Assembly: GCA_021807265.1 (NCBI GenBank)
Contig: JAKAPH010000007.1
Location: 1-35,619 of the forward strand
Direction: 5' to 3'
Length of the DNA stretch: 35,619 nt
DNA from: Actinomycetes bacterium
GTDB taxonomy: Bacteria; Actinomycetota; Acidimicrobiia; Acidimicrobiales; RAAP-2
Shown: positions 7,450 to 15,842 of the stretch, piece by piece
Layout: each line of letters starts with the position of its first letter
Position numbering within the stretch: the first letter of the stretch is position 1
Made by a program: the position numbers and the translations under genes
Notes under the pieces: generated by a model
The model's input: only the letters and a program-made list of their open reading frames with translations
What the model was told of the DNA's origin: nothing
Databases searched by the model: none

Positions 7450-8660
7450 CGCGGTGGCGCTTCGCGGCCGCGACGGATACCGGTCTCGTGCGCGACGCGA
7501 ATGAGGACGCCTGGTCGGTCGACCGCACCCTGGCCATCGTCGCCGACGGCATGGGCGGCCACGCCGCGGGGGAGGTGGCGTCGTCACTCGCCGTCGAGGT
7601 GATCACCCGCGAGTTCCACGAGAATGAGACGGTGGACGGCCTCTACGCCGCGGTCGAGGCGGCGAACCAGTCGGTGCTCGCCGACGCCGTCGCCAACCCC
7701 GAGCGCTTCGGCATGGGCACCACGGTCATCGCCATCGCGCTGACCGAGGACGCGACGGGCGTCGTCTCGCCGACCCTCGTCAACGTGGGCGACTCGCGGG
7801 TCTACCAACTCCGTGACGGGGCGCTGCGCCAGCTGAGCGACGACCACAGCGTGGCCGAAGAGTGGGTCCGGATGGGTCGGCTCACCCCCGAAGAGGCGGC
7901 GGTCCACCCGCGGCGCCACCAGCTGACCCGGGTGCTCGGCATGGACGAGTCGGTCGAGATCGACATGGTCTCGGTGGTGGCCCAGCCGGGCGACCGGCTC
8001 CTGCTGTGCAGTGACGGCCTGTCCAACGAGCTCACCCCGGAGCAGCTCGTGCAGCTGGCGAGCCCGCCGATGCCCCTTGAGGACTCGGTGGAGAAACTGG
8101 TCGCCGCGGCCAAGGACGCCGGCGGACGCGACAACATCACGGTCGTCCTGGTCGAGTTCGACGAGGTCGTGGCGACGATGACCCCGGTGAAGAAGACGAT
8201 CTCGACCGCCCCGGCGGCCGTTGCGCCGCCGCGGTCCACGCGTCGGCGCTCGTCGTGGCTCACGTGGCGCGTCGCCCTCGCGTCACTGGTGTTGGTCGGT
8301 GTGGCGGCCGGTTTCGTCGCCATCATGCACTGGTACGCGTATTCGACGTACTACCTCGCCGACGACTCGGGCTACATCGCGATCTACCAGGGACAGCCGA
8401 ACGGGGTCCTGTGGTTCTCGTCGCGTAAGGTCCTGGATACGTCGTATCCTTCCGCTCACCTCCTGCCCGCGGCCCAGCGGCAGTTGGCCGCGACCATCAG
8501 CGAACCGTCGCTCACCTCGGCGCTGAGCTACGCGGCGTACCTCAACCGGGCCTGGCACCTCTCGCGCAGCATCTCGACCCCGACGACAACCACTTCGACA
8601 TCCACCTCGACGACGACCACGACGGTTCCGGCGACCACCACGACTAAGGCGAAGGGGTAG
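7446..8660 (+). CDS. pstP: PP2C-type Ser/Thr phosphatase PstP
   Basis: This is the 404-residue partner phosphatase of the PASTA kinase. The PP2C catalytic domain occupies residues 1-240 with the metal and phosphate ligands in NEDAW, VADGMGGHAAGE, GDSRVY, SDGLSN and GGRDNI. A basic Pro/Ala linker, one membrane helix (~275-297) and a small extracellular domain beginning YYLADDSG follow, typical of PstP. The protein ends in a Thr/Ser-rich tail of about 30 residues. The TTG start forms a TTGA overlap with fhaB. In mycobacteria the next gene is rodA; here pbpA starts only 3 nt after the pstP stop. Confidence 0.95.
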   Translation: MTRWRFAAATDTGLVRDANEDAWSVDRTLAIVADGMGGHAAGEVASSLAVEVITREFHENETVDGLYAAVEAANQSVLADAVANPERFGMGTTVIAIALTEDATGVVSPTLVNVGDSRVYQLRDGALRQLSDDHSVAEEWVRMGRLTPEEAAVHPRRHQLTRVLGMDESVEIDMVSVVAQPGDRLLLCSDGLSNELTPEQLVQLASPPMPLEDSVEKLVAAAKDAGGRDNITVVLVEFDEVVATMTPVKKTISTAPAAVAPPRSTRRRSSWLTWRVALASLVLVGVAAGFVAIMHWYAYSTYYLADDSGYIAIYQGQPNGVLWFSSRKVLDTSYPSAHLLPAAQRQLAATISEPSLTSALSYAAYLNRAWHLSRSISTPTTTTSTSTSTTTTTVPATTTTKAKG

Positions 8661-8663
8661 GCC

Positions 8664-10166
8664 GTGTCGCGCCGGTTGAGCGTCTTCGCGATCGCCATCA
8701 TGCTGCTCTTCGCGGCGATCGCCGCCCAGGCGGTCAACATCCAGTTCTTCAAGGCGCCGGCCCTCGACGCGTCGATCCAGAACCCGCGCAACTCGCAGTC
8801 CAACAACCAGTACCCGCGCGGTGAGATCGTCGCCGCCGACGGGACGGTCCTGGCGGAGTCGGTCCCGGCGACGAAGGGCTACTACCCCTACACGCGCGTC
8901 TACCCGCTGGGCTCGCTGACCTCGGGCCTCGTGGGCTTCGCCTCCCCGTTCTACGGGACCTGGGCCCTGGAGGCCGAGTACAACCAGTACCTGATCTCGC
9001 ACGCCCAGCCGCCCCAGAGCCTGGCCCAGGTCCTCGCGCCGACGTCGGCCGCGGACACGGTCTCGATCACGCTCCAGCCGTCCCTGGAGCGCGTCGCCGC
9101 GACGGCCCTCGCCGGGCGCAACGGCGGTGCGGTTGTGCTCGACCCGCGCACCGGCGCGGTCCTCGCGATGTACTCCAACCCGACGTACAACCCCAAACCG
9201 TTCGAGTCGTCGAGCTTCGCCGTGGCGGCCAAGGCCTGGAAGACCGACGTCGCCAACAACGCCTACGGGTTCCCCCCGCTCGGCAACCTCGCGATCCAGC
9301 AGACCTTCCCGCCCGGCTCAACCTTCAAGATCGTGACGACGAGCGCGGTGGTCGCGAAGAAGCCGAGCCTGTTCACCAAGAGCTTCCCGGTCCTCGCGAC
9401 GATCCACCTGCCCGACTCGAACAAGACCCTCTCGAACTACGCCTTCGTGCCCTGCGGTGGCGACATCCCCCAGATGCTGCCGCCCTCGTGCGACCAGGGC
9501 TACGCGCTCATCGGCCTCGACCTCGGCGGGAACATCCTCGCCGAGACGGCCAACTCCTACGGGTTCAACGCCGTGCCCCCGATCGACCTGCCCGGCGCGC
9601 AGTCGAGCTTCTTCCCCTCGGCGGCGTCCTTCCTCTACAACAAGCCGGGCATCGCGTACTCGGCCATCGGCCAGCAGAACGTCCGTGCCTCGGCGTTGCA
9701 GATGGCGCTCGTGGCGGCCGGGGTCGCGAACGGTGGCACCGTCATGGCCCCGCACCTGCTCAACTACATCTCGGGTCCCGACGGGTCGGTCGTGAAGCGG
9801 TACCAGGACACCGCCTGGAAGACGCCGCTCACCGCCGCCCAGGCGGCCCGGATCGTGCCGCTGATGCAAGAAGTCGTCCAGGCGTCGGACGGCACGGCCT
9901 ACGGCATCTTCCCGGCGTGGGCCGACGTGGCGGCCAAGACCGGCACCGCCCAGGTCGGCAACTCGGTCCAGAACACCGACGACTGGATGATCGCCTTCGC
10001 CCCGGCGACGCACCCGACCGTCGCGGTGGCGGTCGTGCTGCCCTACCAAGTCACCTCCGCGACGGGTGCGTCGGTGGCCGGGCCGGTCATCCGCTGTCTC
10101 ATCGAAGGTGCCCTCGCGCTGCAGGCCGGGCGACCGGCGTCGGGGACGTCGACGACATGTCCGTGA
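8664..10166 (+). CDS. pbpA: Class B penicillin-binding protein PbpA, unusual second motif
   Basis: This 500-residue peptidoglycan transpeptidase has an N-terminal membrane anchor (residues 5-23), a pedestal domain with RGEIVAADG, and the transpeptidase domain. The catalytic SxxK is S219-T-F-K222 and KTGTA begins at K425. At the position of the second motif, normally SxN, the sequence reads S275-C-D277, so the conserved Asn appears to be Asp. The surrounding YALIGLDLG matches the expected helix, so misplacement is unlikely but an alignment is needed. It follows pstP by 3 nt with no intervening rodA, the usual SEDS partner. The GTG start keeps the anchor intact. Confidence 0.92.
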   Translation: MSRRLSVFAIAIMLLFAAIAAQAVNIQFFKAPALDASIQNPRNSQSNNQYPRGEIVAADGTVLAESVPATKGYYPYTRVYPLGSLTSGLVGFASPFYGTWALEAEYNQYLISHAQPPQSLAQVLAPTSAADTVSITLQPSLERVAATALAGRNGGAVVLDPRTGAVLAMYSNPTYNPKPFESSSFAVAAKAWKTDVANNAYGFPPLGNLAIQQTFPPGSTFKIVTTSAVVAKKPSLFTKSFPVLATIHLPDSNKTLSNYAFVPCGGDIPQMLPPSCDQGYALIGLDLGGNILAETANSYGFNAVPPIDLPGAQSSFFPSAASFLYNKPGIAYSAIGQQNVRASALQMALVAAGVANGGTVMAPHLLNYISGPDGSVVKRYQDTAWKTPLTAAQAARIVPLMQEVVQASDGTAYGIFPAWADVAAKTGTAQVGNSVQNTDDWMIAFAPATHPTVAVAVVLPYQVTSATGASVAGPVIRCLIEGALALQAGRPASGTSTTCP

Positions 10167-10196
10167 CCACGCGGGTAATCCAGGTGGGCCAGGACG

Positions 10197-10202
10197 TAGG
10201 CT
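10197..10202 (+). promoter_or_regulatory. -10 element of pknB
   Basis: TAGGCT ends 9 nt before the pknB ATG, in a 45-bp gap after pbpA. It suggests pknB has its own, nearly leaderless transcript. The same hexamer precedes tRNA-Ala. Confidence 0.45.
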
Positions 10203-10211
10203 GGGGCGGGT

Positions 10212-12104
10212 ATGGAGCCCGTTAGCGATCCACGTATCTACTCGCAGCGCTACCAGGTGACCCACCTGATAGCCCGCGGCGGCATGGCCATGGTCTACCG
10301 GGCCCAGGACTTGCTGCTCAATCGCGCCGTCGCCCTGAAGATTCTCTACCCCGAGCTCTCGGCCGACCCCACCTTCGTCGAGCGGTTCCGGCGCGAGGCG
10401 CAGGCCGCGGCGAACCTCTCGCACCCCAACATCGTCCCGGTCTTCGACTGGGGCCAGGACGCTGGTACCTACTTCATCGTCATGGAACTGGTCGACGGGA
10501 CCTCCCTCGCCGAGATCGTGCGGGGCTCGCGCACGCTCACGCCGTCGCGGGCCGCACAGATCACCGCGCAGGTGGCCGCCGCCCTGGGCTACGCGCACCG
10601 CGCCGGCGTCGTGCACCGCGACATCAAGCCCGGCAACATCCTCATCACCACCGACGGACAGGTGAAGGTGACCGACTTCGGCATCGCCCAGGCGGTCGCG
10701 AGCGAGGACCACCTGGCCGAGGCCGGCTCGGTCATGGGCACCGCGACGTACTTCTCGCCCGAGCAGGCCGAGGGAGCCGCGGTCGACGGCCGCAGCGACG
10801 TCTACTCACTGGGCGTCGTCCTTTACGAGTTGCTCGTCGGTCGCCCGCCCTACATCGGCGACTCGCCGGTCGCGGTGTCGAGTCAGCACGTCCACGGCAC
10901 CATCCCGTCGCCGTCGGACTTCTCGGACTCGGTTCCCACCGATCTCGAGGCGATCGTCATGCTCGCCCTCGCCAAGTCCCCGGACCAGCGCTATCAGACC
11001 GCCGACGAGTTGCGAGCCGACCTCGTTCGCTTCACCGACGGCCAACCGGTGCACGCCGCGACGCGCGACGGCGCCTACTACGGCGCCGACGTGACTCGGG
11101 CCGTCGCGACCGTCACGCCCGGCGAACGGACCCAGGCCGTGCCGGTCATGTCCGGCCCACGCACCGACGTGCGCCGTCGTCGCGGTGGCGCGCGCGGGTT
11201 CGTGATCGCGATCGTGATCATCCTGCTGCTCGCCGCCGGGGGCTACGCCTACGCCCGCCTCGCGACGGCGAACTCGGTGTCGACCATGCCCGACGTCGTC
11301 GGTCAGACCGTCGCGTCCGCGTCCTCGACCCTGCTCGCGGACAACCTCGTGATCGGCACCACGAAGCTCGTGTACTCCCCGAAGGCCTCGGGCACCGTCG
11401 TCAAGACCGACCCGTCCTCGGGTGCGTCGGTGAAGAAGGGTGACACCGTCGCCCTGGAAGTCAGCCAGGGTCCCGCGCCGACGAAGGTGACCGTCCCCGA
11501 CGAGACCGGCAAGGCCCTCTCGACCGCCCTGAGTGCGCTCCAGCAGCTCGGCTTCGTGGTCACGGTCAACCAGACCTCCACCGCGCCGGCCGGCGGCGCA
11601 CCCAACACGGTGCTCTCCCAGACGCCCCTTGGCGGCACGCAGTCCCACGCGGGGGCGAAGGTCGTCCTGACCGTGCTCTCCCAGGGCGCGACCTTCCCGC
11701 TGCCCGACGTCCGTAGCGACTCGCCGCTCCAGGCGGCGGCCACCCTCGGCCAGAACGGACTGTCGGTCAGCTCGACGACGACGGGCTGTTCGAACACGGT
11801 GGCGCAGGGCTTGGTGCTTCGCACGGTCCCGGCCGCCGGTTCGATGGTGACGTCGGGCACGTCAGTCGAGCTGGTCACGTCCTCGGGGGTCTGCCAGGTC
11901 TACGTCGCCAACGTGATCGGCCAGACGCCCGCCGAGGCGTCGTCGACCCTCTCGGCCCAGGGACTCAACCTGGGACAGGTGACCGACGCCCTGCCGACGG
12001 ACTGCCTGACGCCGGGGACCTCGGGCCAGATCATCAGCCAGAACCCCGGTCCGGGGATCTCGGTGCCCTACGACTCGAGCGTGGACGTCACCGTCTGCCC
12101 GTAG
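10212..12104 (+). CDS. pknB: PASTA-repeat Ser/Thr protein kinase PknB
   Basis: This 630-residue receptor kinase controls growth and division. The kinase domain (about residues 12-275) is complete: GGMAMVYRA glycine loop, VALKIL lysine, HRDIKPGN catalytic loop, TDFGIA metal site and SPEQAEG. A basic juxtamembrane segment and one membrane helix (~330-350) follow, then four extracellular PASTA repeats (approx. 355-425, 425-490, 490-560, 560-630) that in homologues sense muropeptides or lipid II. Repeats 3 and 4 contain cysteines (GCSN, VCQV, DCLT and the final VCP), which could form disulfides outside the cell. pknA, usually adjacent, is absent here, so this kinase may serve the roles of both. 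Confidence 0.96.
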   Translation: MEPVSDPRIYSQRYQVTHLIARGGMAMVYRAQDLLLNRAVALKILYPELSADPTFVERFRREAQAAANLSHPNIVPVFDWGQDAGTYFIVMELVDGTSLAEIVRGSRTLTPSRAAQITAQVAAALGYAHRAGVVHRDIKPGNILITTDGQVKVTDFGIAQAVASEDHLAEAGSVMGTATYFSPEQAEGAAVDGRSDVYSLGVVLYELLVGRPPYIGDSPVAVSSQHVHGTIPSPSDFSDSVPTDLEAIVMLALAKSPDQRYQTADELRADLVRFTDGQPVHAATRDGAYYGADVTRAVATVTPGERTQAVPVMSGPRTDVRRRRGGARGFVIAIVIILLLAAGGYAYARLATANSVSTMPDVVGQTVASASSTLLADNLVIGTTKLVYSPKASGTVVKTDPSSGASVKKGDTVALEVSQGPAPTKVTVPDETGKALSTALSALQQLGFVVTVNQTSTAPAGGAPNTVLSQTPLGGTQSHAGAKVVLTVLSQGATFPLPDVRSDSPLQAAATLGQNGLSVSSTTTGCSNTVAQGLVLRTVPAAGSMVTSGTSVELVTSSGVCQVYVANVIGQTPAEASSTLSAQGLNLGQVTDALPTDCLTPGTSGQIISQNPGPGISVPYDSSVDVTVCP

Positions 12105-12128
12105 CCTCGCGGCCGGCGGGCGATTAGG

Positions 12129-12134
12129 TACCAT
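12129..12134 (+). promoter_or_regulatory. -10 element of a leaderless crgA promoter
   Basis: TACCAT ends 8 nt before the ATG at 12143. There is no Shine-Dalgarno sequence between, so the message probably begins at the start codon. Confidence 0.55.
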
Positions 12135-12142
12135 GGTCCCCT

Positions 12143-12418
12143 ATGGCATCGAGTGGGCCCAAGCGGCGAACCAGCAAAGAGATGGGGCGCTACGTCACCG
12201 CTGAGCAGCGCGGCCGCTACACCCCGCCCCGGCCGCCGGGCGCGGACCACAGTCCCCACTGGTACGGGTGGATGCTGCTCGACCTGCTGCTCTTCGGCCT
12301 GATCGTCATCGTGCTCAACTACCTCCAGGTCCTGCCGGGCTCGACCTCGGCGTGGTACCTGGGCATCGGGCTGCTCGCGATGTTCTCGGCCTTCTACATG
12401 GCCACGCGGTACCGCTAA
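12143..12418 (+). CDS. crgA: Cell-division protein CrgA
   Basis: This 91-residue protein has a basic cytoplasmic N-terminus, two membrane helices (about residues 41-60 and 70-86), and the conserved CrgA signature: IVIVLNYLQVLPG between the helices and ATRYR at the C-terminus. CrgA recruits septal PBPs and FtsQ in actinobacteria. It sits just after pknB; in mycobacteria it also flanks this cluster, though usually near trpG, which is absent here. Its TAA stop overlaps the stop of the convergent thiolase gene by three bases. Confidence 0.93.
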   Translation: MASSGPKRRTSKEMGRYVTAEQRGRYTPPRPPGADHSPHWYGWMLLDLLLFGLIVIVLNYLQVLPGSTSAWYLGIGLLAMFSAFYMATRYR

Positions 12419-13593
12419 CCGAGCCGCTCGATCACGGTGGCGTTGGCCATGCCGCCGCCCTCGCACATCGTCAGGAGTCCGTAGCGCCCGTTGGTGCGCT
12501 CGAGCTCGTTGAGTAAGGTCGCCGTCAACTTCGCGCCCGAGGCGCCGAGCGGGTGGCCGAGGGCGATCGCCCCGCCGTTCACGTTCACCTTGTCGAGATC
12601 GGCGTGGTGCTCGCGCTGCCAGGCGAGCACCACCGAGGCGAAGGCCTCGTTGATCTCCACCAGGTCGATGTCGTCGAGGCTGAGCCGGGCCTTGGCGAGC
12701 ACTTTGGCGGTGGCCGGGATCGGTCCCGTCAGCATCGTCACCGGGTCCACGCCGGCGAGCGCGAAGGCGTGGAAGCGCGCGCGGGGCGTGTAGCCGAGCG
12801 CGCGGGCGCGCTCCTCGGACATGATGAGCACGGCCGAGGCCCCGTCGGTGATCTGCGAGGAGTTGCCCGCCGTGATCGACCCGCCCTCTTGGAACGCGGG
12901 CCGGAGGTTGGCGAGGACCTCGAGCGAGGTGTCCGGGCGAATGCCCTCGTCGGCCAGGAGCAACTCGTCGGTGTCGCGGCCTTCGTCGTCGCGCACCGCG
13001 ATCGGGATGATCTCGCGCTCGAAGCGGCCCTCGGCGGTCGCGCGCGCGGCGCGGCGGTGGCTCTCCATGCTGAAGGCGTCGAGCTCCTCGCGGCTGATGT
13101 CCCACTGGTCGGCGATCATCTGGGCGCCGATGCCCTGATTGCGCAGGCCGCCGACCGGCTCGTAGCGCTCGGTCACCCGGGGCCCGAAGGGAAAGCCCGA
13201 GTCCTTGCCGATCGACGAGCCCATCGGGACGCGGGTCATGACCTCGACGCCGGCCGCGACGACGATGTCGTAGGCGCCGGCCATCACGCCCTGGGCGGCG
13301 AAGTGCATCGCCTGCTGGCTCGAGCCGCACTGGCGGTCGACCGTGGTCGCCGGCACGGACTCCGGCCACCCGGCCGCGAGCACGGCGTTGCGCCCGACGT
13401 TAAATGCCTGCTCGCCGGTCTGCGAGACACAGCCCATGATGACGTCGTCGATCAGTGACGGGTCGAGGTCGTTGCGACTCGCGATCGCGCGCAGGGCCTC
13501 CGAGGCGAGGTCCACCGCGTGCCAGTTGCGCAACTTCCCGTTGCGCCGACCCCCCGCGGTGCGCAGTACGTCAACAATCACGGCTGTCGTCAT
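12415..13593 (-). CDS. Acetyl-CoA acetyltransferase (thiolase)
   Basis: This 392-residue thiolase makes or cleaves 3-ketoacyl-CoA. The acyl-accepting cysteine is in RQCGSS, and the other family motifs are present: EINEAFA, GGAIALGHPLGASG and the C-terminal CEGGGMANA with the second catalytic Cys. The chain length is normal for the FadA/acetyl-CoA acetyltransferase family. The ATG at 13593 has the ribosome site GAGAGGA about 7 nt upstream and is preferred to an earlier in-frame start at 13608. A divergent small thioesterase shares its 92-bp upstream region, a plausible acyl-CoA pairing. Degradation or synthesis cannot be told apart from sequence. Confidence 0.93.
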   Translation of the reverse strand: MTTAVIVDVLRTAGGRRNGKLRNWHAVDLASEALRAIASRNDLDPSLIDDVIMGCVSQTGEQAFNVGRNAVLAAGWPESVPATTVDRQCGSSQQAMHFAAQGVMAGAYDIVVAAGVEVMTRVPMGSSIGKDSGFPFGPRVTERYEPVGGLRNQGIGAQMIADQWDISREELDAFSMESHRRAARATAEGRFEREIIPIAVRDDEGRDTDELLLADEGIRPDTSLEVLANLRPAFQEGGSITAGNSSQITDGASAVLIMSEERARALGYTPRARFHAFALAGVDPVTMLTGPIPATAKVLAKARLSLDDIDLVEINEAFASVVLAWQREHHADLDKVNVNGGAIALGHPLGASGAKLTATLLNELERTNGRYGLLTMCEGGGMANATVIERLG

Positions 13594-13632
13594 GGGCGAT
13601 CCTCTCACTACTGGGCGAGCCCCTCGTTGCGA

Positions 13633-13638
13633 ATCCTA
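13633..13638 (-). promoter_or_regulatory. Candidate -10 element of the thiolase gene
   Basis: TAGGAT on the minus strand would start transcription near 13626, leaving a leader of about 33 nt that contains the GAGAGGA ribosome site. Confidence 0.4.
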
Positions 13639-13673
13639 GACGTCGGCCCACGAGGACCACCCTGGCGTCGCGG

Positions 13674-13679
13674 TAGGGT
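13674..13679 (+). promoter_or_regulatory. -10 element of a leaderless thioesterase promoter
   Basis: TAGGGT ends exactly 6 nt before the GTG start at 13686, the same geometry as in front of the GGDEF-EAL gene. Confidence 0.55.
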
Positions 13680-13685
13680 CGGCCC

Positions 13686-14087
13686 GTGATACCCGTCGGC
13701 GTCGATCGTTGGCTCGCCGAGCGCACGCCACCGGTCGTCGCCGCGCTCGGGGTCACGTTCGCGCGCGGCGGCGTCGACGGGGAGGACCTCGGCTGGGTCG
13801 AGGGAGGCTTCGCGCCCGACCTCGCGGCCGGCGGACCCGACGGTGTCGTCAGCGGTGGCGTCCTCGCGGTCGTGCTCGGCGCGGCCATGGCGCTCGCCGT
13901 CGACGTCGTCGACATGGCGCCGGGGCCCTCGTCATCGATCACCGCACTCACCATCGCCATCGAACGCGACGCGCGGTGCGGCGAGGTTCTCGAGCTGCGC
14001 GGCGAGGTCGAGGGGCTCACCCGTGTCGGGGGGTCGGCCCAGGCGACCGTGACCGACGCCACTGGTGCGCTCGTCGCGCGCGCGTAG
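13686..14087 (+). CDS. Hotdog-fold thioesterase (PaaI-like)
   Basis: This 133-residue protein has a single hotdog fold. SGGVLAVVLGAAMALAV is the central hotdog helix, followed by strands around ELRGEVEGLTRVGGSAQATVTD that match the PaaI/4HBT acyl-CoA thioesterase family. It probably hydrolyses an acyl-CoA. The GTG start is supported by the leaderless promoter placed 6 nt before it. It diverges from the thiolase gene and ends 28 bp before the convergent pirin gene. Substrate unknown. Confidence 0.7.
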   Translation: MIPVGVDRWLAERTPPVVAALGVTFARGGVDGEDLGWVEGGFAPDLAAGGPDGVVSGGVLAVVLGAAMALAVDVVDMAPGPSSSITALTIAIERDARCGEVLELRGEVEGLTRVGGSAQATVTDATGALVARA

Positions 14088-14114
14088 GCGACGCTCGCGC
14101 GCCACCGCGCCTGA

Positions 14115-15071
14115 TCAGATGTGTTCGGCGGGAATCTGGCCGAGGCGCCCGGCCTGGTAGTCGTCGAAGGCCTGCTGCAGCTCGGCGCGCGTGTTCATCA
14201 CGAAGGGTCCGTAGGCAGCGACCGGCTCGCGGATCGGCTGGCCGCCGAGGACGAGCACCTCGAGGGCGGTCGTGCGCGAGTCCTGGTGCTCGTCGGCCTC
14301 GAGCAACAGGAAGTCACCGTCGCGGTGCACGGCCAGCTGCCCGTCGTGGATCGGGCGCCGGTCGAGTCCGACGGTGCCCGTGCCGGCGAGGATGTAGGTC
14401 AGCGCGTTGTAGGCCGGGTTCCAGGGCAGCGCGAGCCGCGCGCCCGGCAGCAGGGTGACGTGGACCAGGCTGATCGGCGTGTGGGTGTCGCCGGGCCCGG
14501 CGTAGGTGCCGAGCTGGCCCGCGATGACCCGAATGATCGCGTCGCCGGTCTCGTTGGAGAGCAGTGAGATGGCGAGCGCTTCGATGTCCTGGTAGCGGGG
14601 CCTGGTCATCTTGAGGGCCGCCGGCAGGTTCACCCAGAGTTGGATGCCGTGGAACAGGCCGCCCGTGTCGATCAACTCGTCCGGCGGCCGCTCGATGTGC
14701 AAGATGCCACCACCGGCGGTCATCCACTGGGTCGCGCCGTTCTGGATCACGCCGCCGCCGCCGATCGAGTCCTGGTGCACGAACGTGCCGTCGATCATGT
14801 AGGTCACGGTTTCAAAGCCCCGGTGGGGGTGCCACGGCGTGCCCTTGGGCTCGCCCGGGCCGTAGTCGACCTCGCCCATCTGGTCCATGTGCACGAAGGG
14901 ATCGAGGTCGGCGAGGTCCACGCCGGCGAAGGCCCGTCGAACGGGGAACCCCTCGCCCTCGAGTCCGCGCGGGGCGGTGGTGATCGACGTCACGCGCCGC
15001 GGCCGGTCGGTCACCAGCGGTGCGACGAGTCGCGGGAGTTCGAGGGGGTTGGCGACGGTAACGGCGGGCAT
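14115..15071 (-). CDS. Pirin family protein
   Basis: This 318-residue bicupin has the pirin metal-site sequence WHPHRGFETVTYMIDG and the second ligand pair in GILHIERPP (His and Glu), so the iron-binding N-terminal cupin looks intact. A C-terminal pirin domain follows (~190-290). Bacterial pirins include quercetin dioxygenases and redox-linked regulators, and the substrate cannot be told here. The ATG is set by a -10 hexamer six bases upstream. That promoter lies over the stop codon of the upstream COG4705 gene, so pirin can be transcribed apart from that operon even though the gap is only 9 bp. Confidence 0.93.
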   Translation of the reverse strand: MPAVTVANPLELPRLVAPLVTDRPRRVTSITTAPRGLEGEGFPVRRAFAGVDLADLDPFVHMDQMGEVDYGPGEPKGTPWHPHRGFETVTYMIDGTFVHQDSIGGGGVIQNGATQWMTAGGGILHIERPPDELIDTGGLFHGIQLWVNLPAALKMTRPRYQDIEALAISLLSNETGDAIIRVIAGQLGTYAGPGDTHTPISLVHVTLLPGARLALPWNPAYNALTYILAGTGTVGLDRRPIHDGQLAVHRDGDFLLLEADEHQDSRTTALEVLVLGGQPIREPVAAYGPFVMNTRAELQQAFDDYQAGRLGQIPAEHI

Positions 15072-15077
15072 AGCCGG

Positions 15078-15083
15078 ATTCTA
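15078..15083 (-). promoter_or_regulatory. -10 element of a leaderless pirin promoter
   Basis: TAGAAT on the minus strand ends 6 nt before the pirin ATG. Its first three bases are the TAG stop codon of the upstream gene. Confidence 0.55.
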
Positions 15084-15842
15084 CGGGTGGCCCCTGTTTC
15101 GCTGAGCGCGCCACGCCCCGGCGACGCCGATGGCGATCAATCCGGTCAGTGAAAGCGCCAGGGTCCCCGGTCCGGCGTTGAGGCCACCGCGGGCGTGGCT
15201 CACCCCGACCCAGTCGGCGACCGAGGCACCGAGGGGCCGCGTGAGCACGTAGGCGGCCCAGAACGTGGCGACCTCGTGGCGTCGTGCGAGTCCGAAGTAG
15301 AGACCCGGGGCGATGAACAGCACGAGGAAGAGCACCGCGGAGTCGCGGTACCCGAGCCCGACGACGTAGGCGGCGTAGTCGCCCGCGGCGGTGCCGAGGG
15401 CGAAGGTCGTCGTGATCGCCGCCCAATAGAAGAGCTCGCGTCGGGTGGTGTCGATCGTGTGGATCGAGAGCGTCTGCTCGACCCGGTACCACACGCTAAA
15501 GACGGCGGCGAGGGTGAGCGCGAAGGTGACGGTGGACACGAGGTAGGGCACCCCGAACGCGACGTGCACGACGTCGGCGCACATCGTGCCAAAGACGCTC
15601 ACCATCACTACGGCGCTCCAGTAGGTCACGACGAAGTAGCGCGGGCTGCGCAGCTGGAGCCAGAGCACGCCGGCGAAGACCGCGGCACCCGCGAGCACCG
15701 CGAGCTCGGGGTTGAAGCGGTGGACGAGGAAGTCCGACGCCGACTCGCCCATCGCCGTCGTCAGCAGCTTCACGTACCAGAAGCGCAGGTCGACCTCGGG
15801 CACCTTGACGGTGCGGAAGTGGCGACGAAGACGCAGACCCAC
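15081..15842 (-). CDS. COG4705-type integral membrane protein
   Basis: This 253-residue membrane protein has about seven helices and an internal duplication. FWYVKLLTTAMGESASDF near the N-terminus is echoed by FYWAAITTTFALGTAAGDY in the middle, the repeated pattern of the uncharacterised COG4705 membrane family. The repeated T-T, G and acidic residues within helices may line a transport path, but function is not established. It is the last gene of a three-gene operon: its GTG start directly abuts the TGA of the thioesterase gene. A role in export of a product of the upstream aminotransferase is speculative. Confidence 0.75.
   Translation of the reverse strand: MGLRLRRHFRTVKVPEVDLRFWYVKLLTTAMGESASDFLVHRFNPELAVLAGAAVFAGVLWLQLRSPRYFVVTYWSAVVMVSVFGTMCADVVHVAFGVPYLVSTVTFALTLAAVFSVWYRVEQTLSIHTIDTTRRELFYWAAITTTFALGTAAGDYAAYVVGLGYRDSAVLFLVLFIAPGLYFGLARRHEVATFWAAYVLTRPLGASVADWVGVSHARGGLNAGPGTLALSLTGLIAIGVAGAWRAQRNRGHP

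Noticed and set aside
8661-8663. A missed rodA gene between pstP and pbpA
   Set aside because: Only 3 bases separate the two genes.
9318-10712. 464-codon open frame antisense to pbpA and pknB
   Set aside because: It crosses two well-supported genes, and its translation shows no family.
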